Part shown: in pieces, positions 60,233 to 64,000 of the stretch
How the letters are laid out: every line of letters begins with the position of its first letter
Position numbering within the stretch: the stretch's first letter is position 1
Source of the DNA: Bacillota bacterium
GTDB lineage: Bacteria > Bacillota > Dehalobacteriia > UBA4068
DNA length: 64,000 bases
Direction of reading: 5' to 3'
Assembly (NCBI GenBank): GCA_024679955.1
Contig: JAILCQ010000022.1
Location: forward strand, 1 to 64,000
Translations under genes and position numbers: made by a program
The notes under the pieces: generated by a model
What the model saw: the letters and a program-made list of their open reading frames with translations, nothing else
What the model was told of the DNA's origin: nothing
The model's database searches: none

Positions 60233-63200
60233 GGCCATTGACTTTAAAACTGGGCGCTTTCGGCCCTTTCCCCGGCGAGACGGAAATCGATTTCAGCCGT
60301 TTCGGCGGCGGCGGTTTGTTTTTGGTCACCGGGGAAACCGGCGCGGGCAAAACCACGGTGTTCGACGGCATTTGCTTCGCCCTGTACGGCGCTTCCAGCG
60401 GCGGACGGCGGGAGCCGCGGATGCTGCGCAGCGATTTCGCCCTGCCGGAACAGGAGACCTTTGCCGAACTGCGCTTTTCCTATCGGGGCCATATCTATCA
60501 AATCCGCCGGCAGCCGGAATACAGCCGGCCCAAGAAAAAAGGCCAGGGCATGGTCACGCAAAAGGCGGACGCCGTCTTTACCTATGAAGACGGCCGCACG
60601 GTCAGCGGCATCAAGCCGGTAAACGAAACCGTGGAAAAAATCATCGGCCTGAATCTCAATCAGTTTTGCCAAATCGCCATGATCGCCCAAGGGGATTTTC
60701 TGCGGCTGATCCAGGCCAAAACGGAAGAACGCAGCAGCATTTTCCGGCATATTTTCGACACCCAGCTGTATCAAAGGATACAGGAAGAACTGAAAACCGC
60801 CGCCGCCCAACAGGAAAACGCCTGGCGGCAGCAAAAGGCGCTGATCGGCCAAACCCTGGCCAATCTGCGTCTTTGGGACGGCAGTCCTTTGGCCGGGATG
60901 CTGGACGTCGGAGAAAACCGGGACATAGAGGCGGAAAAGCTACCGGAACTTTTGCCTTATATAGAAGAATTGGTGGAGCAAGACCGGAAAACAGAACAAG
61001 ACCTGCAAAACCGCCTGAGCGAAATGGAAAAGCAAAGCCAGCGCCTGGCCCGGAATATGGCCGAAGCCGCGGATATCGACCGGCGTTTGCAGCAATTGGC
61101 CCAGGCGGAAGCAAATCATCAAGCGCTGCTGCGGCAAAGGGAGGATTATGCGGAACAATACCGCCGTCTGCAGCAGCATGACAGAGCCCGGCAATTGCAG
61201 CCCGCTGCGGAATTGGCCCGCCACGCCGCCGCCGCCGTGCAAACCCTGGAAGAAGAAATCGCCGCCGCCCAACAGCAGCAGGAAGAACTGACCCCCCGTT
61301 TGGCCGCCGCAGAGCAGCAATACCAACAGTTGGCGGAAAGCGGACAAATTCCCCGCCTGCAGCAAGAGATCGCTGCTTTGCGCCGGGACTTGCCCCGGTA
61401 TCAGCGGCGGGAACAATTGGCACGGGAACAGCAGCAGGCCCAGGCCCAGCTGCAAAGGCTGGAAAAAGAAACGGCGTCCTCTGCCCGGCAGCTGCAAGCC
61501 CTGGAAACGGAGCTGCAGCAGCTACAAAAAGAATTGGCGGCGCTGCCGGAACAAACCCAGGCCATGAGCCAATTGCAGATCCGCGTCCACAGCCAGGAGC
61601 AGGAACTGGAACAAATCCAGGAAGTCAACCGCCAAATCGCCCTGTATGACAAAAAAGCAAAAGCGTTGTCGAAGGTAGAAAAACAATTTTGGCAGCAAAA
61701 TGCCGATTATCAGCGGCTGCAGGATATCTATAACCAACGCTTGGCTCTTTTCCTGCAGGAGCAGGCCGGTTTTCTGGCCCAGGACCTGCAGCCGGGGCAG
61801 CCCTGCCCGGTATGCGGCTCTACCGCCCATCCCCGCCCCGCCCTTCTCAACCGGCAACCGGTGGACAAAAGCCAGGTGGAACAGGCCCGGGAACAAAGCG
61901 AGCAGGCCCAGAGCACTTGGCAGGAGCTGTCGGCCCAAGGCCAACGCCTGCGGGGAGAATGCGAGCAGCTCCGGGCGCAAATCGGGGAACAGAGCCGCAA
62001 GCTGCTCCCGGAGGAAGAAGCCGCCTCCATCCAGGCGCTGACCGCCGCCGTTCAAAACCGGGAGGCGCAAAACCGCCGGGCCCTGGCGCTGTCCCGCCAA
62101 CGATACGGCGAACTGCAGGAATTGCAGCAGCAGCGGGAGGAATATCTAAAAAAGCAAACGCAAAAAGAGGAAGCGCGCCGGGAACTCCGGGAAAAACATG
62201 GCGAGCAAAGCCGCTTGCAGACGGAAGCCGCCGCCACCGCCCAGGCCAAAAGCCGGGAATTGGCCGCCTACAGCCAGGATCTGCCCTTTGCCGGAGCGGC
62301 GCTGGCAGAAGCGGCGCTGCAGGACAAAGAAAACCGCCTGGCCCAGCTGGAACAAGAGACGGCCCAGGCGCAGCAGCATTGGCAAAACCTGCGGGAGCAA
62401 AACCAACGTTTGCAGCTGCGCCGGGAAGAAAAACAAGCCGGTTTGCAGCAGGCCCGGCAAAAAGCGGAGACGGAACAGGCCAACTTTGAAGCGGCCTTGC
62501 AAAAAGAGGGCTTTGCCGGGGAAGAAGCCTTTCGCCAGGCTTTGGGCTCAGAAGAATGGGCGGAACAGACCCGCCAGGCCGTGGACGAATATACGGCGGA
62601 AAAAAAAGCCGCCGCCGCCTTGCTGGACAGCCTGAAGCAAAGCTGCGCCGGTTTAGAACCGCCGGATCTGGCCGCCCTGCGCAGCCAAAGCGAAGCCCTG
62701 AGCCAAAGCAGCCGTCTCTTGCTGGAAGAACAGAAAGAAGCGTTCAGCCGCCGCAAAATCAATGAAGAGACCCGTGACAGGCTGCAGCGGCAATATGAGC
62801 GCTATCTGCAAACCGGCCGGCAATGGGCGCAAATCAAGGATTTGGCCGACACCGCCGCCGGACGCCTGCCCAACCGTCCCAAGCTGGCCTTGGAACGATA
62901 TATACAGGGCGCGTATTTTCAACGCATCATCCGCCGGGCCAATCGCCGCCTGCAAACCATGAGCGAAGGGCAATTCCTGCTCCTGCGCCGGCAGGAAGGC
63001 AGCGGCAACAGCCAAACCGGTCTGGATTTGGACGTTTGGGACAATTATACCGGCAAAAAGCGAGATGTGCGCACCTTATCCGGCGGCGAATCCTTTATGG
63101 CCGCCTTGGCCATGGCCTTGGGTCTGGCCGACATCATACAGGAATATGCCGGCGGCATACAGTTGGACGCTATGTTCATCGACGAAGGCTTCGGCTCCTT

Positions 63201-63366
63201 GGATGATCAGGCCTTGGAAAAAGCCCTGGCGGTTTTATGCCAATTAAGCGCCGGACAAAGGCTGGTGGGCATCATTTCCCATGTAAGCGAATTGCAGCAG
63301 CGCATCGACAAAAAAATCCTCGTCCGCAAAGGCAGGAACGGCAGCCGCCTGGAAATTTCCCTGTAA
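60229..63366 (+). CDS. sbcC: Exonuclease SbcCD subunit C (Rad50-like ATPase)
   Basis: 1045 residues. Walker A GETGAGKTTVFDG (about 34-46), long Gln/Glu/Ala-rich coiled coils on each side of the zinc hook CPVCG (about 526-530), signature LSGGESFMAALAMALG, Walker B AMFIDEGFGSLD and the His of the H-loop in IISHVSEL. It is the SMC-like partner of SbcD. Last gene of the addB-addA-sbcD-sbcC repair block. Confidence 0.95.
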   Translation: MRPLTLKLGAFGPFPGETEIDFSRFGGGGLFLVTGETGAGKTTVFDGICFALYGASSGGRREPRMLRSDFALPEQETFAELRFSYRGHIYQIRRQPEYSRPKKKGQGMVTQKADAVFTYEDGRTVSGIKPVNETVEKIIGLNLNQFCQIAMIAQGDFLRLIQAKTEERSSIFRHIFDTQLYQRIQEELKTAAAQQENAWRQQKALIGQTLANLRLWDGSPLAGMLDVGENRDIEAEKLPELLPYIEELVEQDRKTEQDLQNRLSEMEKQSQRLARNMAEAADIDRRLQQLAQAEANHQALLRQREDYAEQYRRLQQHDRARQLQPAAELARHAAAAVQTLEEEIAAAQQQQEELTPRLAAAEQQYQQLAESGQIPRLQQEIAALRRDLPRYQRREQLAREQQQAQAQLQRLEKETASSARQLQALETELQQLQKELAALPEQTQAMSQLQIRVHSQEQELEQIQEVNRQIALYDKKAKALSKVEKQFWQQNADYQRLQDIYNQRLALFLQEQAGFLAQDLQPGQPCPVCGSTAHPRPALLNRQPVDKSQVEQAREQSEQAQSTWQELSAQGQRLRGECEQLRAQIGEQSRKLLPEEEAASIQALTAAVQNREAQNRRALALSRQRYGELQELQQQREEYLKKQTQKEEARRELREKHGEQSRLQTEAAATAQAKSRELAAYSQDLPFAGAALAEAALQDKENRLAQLEQETAQAQQHWQNLREQNQRLQLRREEKQAGLQQARQKAETEQANFEAALQKEGFAGEEAFRQALGSEEWAEQTRQAVDEYTAEKKAAAALLDSLKQSCAGLEPPDLAALRSQSEALSQSSRLLLEEQKEAFSRRKINEETRDRLQRQYERYLQTGRQWAQIKDLADTAAGRLPNRPKLALERYIQGAYFQRIIRRANRRLQTMSEGQFLLLRRQEGSGNSQTGLDLDVWDNYTGKKRDVRTLSGGESFMAALAMALGLADIIQEYAGGIQLDAMFIDEGFGSLDDQALEKALAVLCQLSAGQRLVGIISHVSELQQRIDKKILVRKGRNGSRLEISL

Positions 63367-63398
63367 GCCCTTGACACAGTCGCGCCGCCCCTGCGTAC

Positions 63399-63427
63399 TT
63401 GACTTGCCTGCGGCGGCGTGCTATAAT
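63399..63427 (+). promoter_or_regulatory. Promoter of the decarboxylase-family gene
   Basis: TTGACT (63399-63404), 17-base spacer, perfect TATAAT (63422-63427). Start near 63434. Confidence 0.8.
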
Positions 63428-63443
63428 TTTCTACATTGAAACT

Positions 63444-63495
63444 GGGGGAAACGGCGCAAAGCCCGGGCGGCTTTGGCACAATCGCCGTTTTCCCC
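63444..63495 (+). promoter_or_regulatory. Nested hairpin in leader of decarboxylase-family gene
   Basis: GGGGGAAACGGCG (63444-63456) pairs with CGCCGTTTTCCCC (63483-63495) with one G-T pair; inside it AAAGCC (63458-63463) pairs with GGCTTT (63469-63474). It occupies the first 60 bases of the predicted mRNA and is followed by TTTCTCC. Attenuation or mRNA stability are possible roles. Confidence 0.5.
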
Positions 63496-63545
63496 TTTCT
63501 CCATCCAGCGGAAGCATGCAAAACGGATGACAAGGAGACAAGGGC

Positions 63546-64000
63546 ATGGCGGTTTTGGATCAATCTCGGGCGCCTCTCTATGAGGCGTTGGAAAACTTCC
63601 GCAAAATGCGGGTGGTTCCTTTTGACGTTCCCGGCCACAAACGGGGCCGGGGCAATCCGGAACTGACCCGTTTTTTGGGGGAACAATGCGTGGGCGTAGA
63701 CGTGAATTCCATGAAGCCGCTGGACAATCTTTGCCACCCCATATCCGTGATCAAAGAGGCGGAAGAATTGACCGCCGACGCTTTCGGCGCCAAGGCCGCC
63801 TTTCTCATGGTGGGCGGCACCACCTCGGCGGTGCAAAGCATGGTGCTGACCGCCTGCAAACAGCATGACAAAATCATTTTGCCCCGCAATGTGCACCGCA
63901 GCGTCATCAACGCCTTGGTGCTGTGCGGCGCTACGCCCATATACGTCAACCCCGGCGTCGACCGCAATCTGGGCATTTCCTTGGGCATGAGTCTGGCCCA
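63546..64000 (+). CDS. Orn/Lys/Arg decarboxylase-family PLP enzyme, 5' part
   Basis: First 151 codons; the gene runs past the window end. It reads MAVLDQSRAPLYEALENFR, then VVPFDVPGHKRGRG (the PGHK motif of the family), LDNLCHPISVIKEAEEL and FLMVGGTTSAVQSMVL (PLP phosphate-binding start), and PRNVHRSVINALVL with the His that stacks on PLP. In Firmicutes this type is near rRNA-processing or tmk-holB genes and may decarboxylate arginine or lysine for polyamines. Substrate cannot be set from this part. GACAAGGAGACAAGGGC precedes the ATG. Confidence 0.88.
   Translation, partial: MAVLDQSRAPLYEALENFRKMRVVPFDVPGHKRGRGNPELTRFLGEQCVGVDVNSMKPLDNLCHPISVIKEAEELTADAFGAKAAFLMVGGTTSAVQSMVLTACKQHDKIILPRNVHRSVINALVLCGATPIYVNPGVDRNLGISLGMSLA

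Overview
The window looks like a chromosomal segment of an anaerobic, GC-rich member of the Bacillota (Clostridia-like). The evidence is a Firmicutes-type rimP-nusA-ylxR-ylxQ-infB-rbfA cluster, AddAB, NrnA, MrnC and FabK-type fatty acid synthesis under a FabT-like repressor. It also carries a trimeric [FeFe]-hydrogenase, S-layer (SLH) proteins, and the sporulation-type genes spoIID and a SpoIIQ-like M23 peptidase beside murA. I saw no genes for an outer membrane. I do not name a genus.

Layout. 1-9300: translation and ribosome biogenesis operon on the + strand (rimP, nusA, ylxR, ylxQ, infB, rbfA, nrnA), a single-frame TruB-RibF fusion, and rpsO with its own promoter. 9425-15390: a HydC-HydB-HydA hydrogenase operon with a roughly 310-base leader; HydB carries a GltD-like flavoprotein fused to its C terminus. 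15525-16110: a divergent DUF134 putative regulator whose leader holds five 9-bp repeats and shares a 12-mer with the region upstream of the hydrogenase operon. 16324-16416: tRNA-Ser(GGA). 16419-20216: an AT-rich island next to the tRNA with a BcgI-like fused restriction-modification protein, its specificity subunit and a ribbon-helix-helix protein, bounded by several iteron-like arrays and paired hairpins. 20237-20853: gene debris. 20886-27470: accessory genes (lipoprotein, ABC exporter, XRE-AbrB regulator, CPBP protease, membrane iron-sulfur protein, methyltransferase, flavodoxin). 27577-31596: a 1339-residue VWA/Cna-B/SLH surface protein.

31906-42339 (- strand): a complete 13-gene type II fatty acid operon, fabT-fabH-acpP-fabK-fabD-fabG-fabF-accB-fabZ-accC-accD-accA-degV. 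It has a perfect consensus promoter overlapped by a palindromic operator. Acetyl-CoA is carboxylated by AccABCD, loaded by FabD and FabH, and elongated by FabF, FabG, FabZ and FabK on the ACP. The terminal DegV gene suggests handling of exogenous fatty acids. 42536-45732: murA, spoIID and an M23 peptidase. 45952-52031: cysS, mrnC, thyX, a divergent panB, panE, a HAD hydrolase and a methyltransferase. 52036-63366: the recombination and repair block addB-addA-sbcD-sbcC. 63399-64000: promoter, structured leader and 5' part of an Orn/Lys/Arg decarboxylase-family gene that runs off the window.

The most unusual items are the TruB-RibF fusion, the NuoF-GltD hydrogenase subunit, the BcgI-like island with its repeat arrays and RHH gene, the motif shared by DUF134 and the hydrogenase operon, and a PanB-like protein lacking a conserved metal-ligand aspartate. 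All functions are inferred from sequence reading alone; no database search was run.
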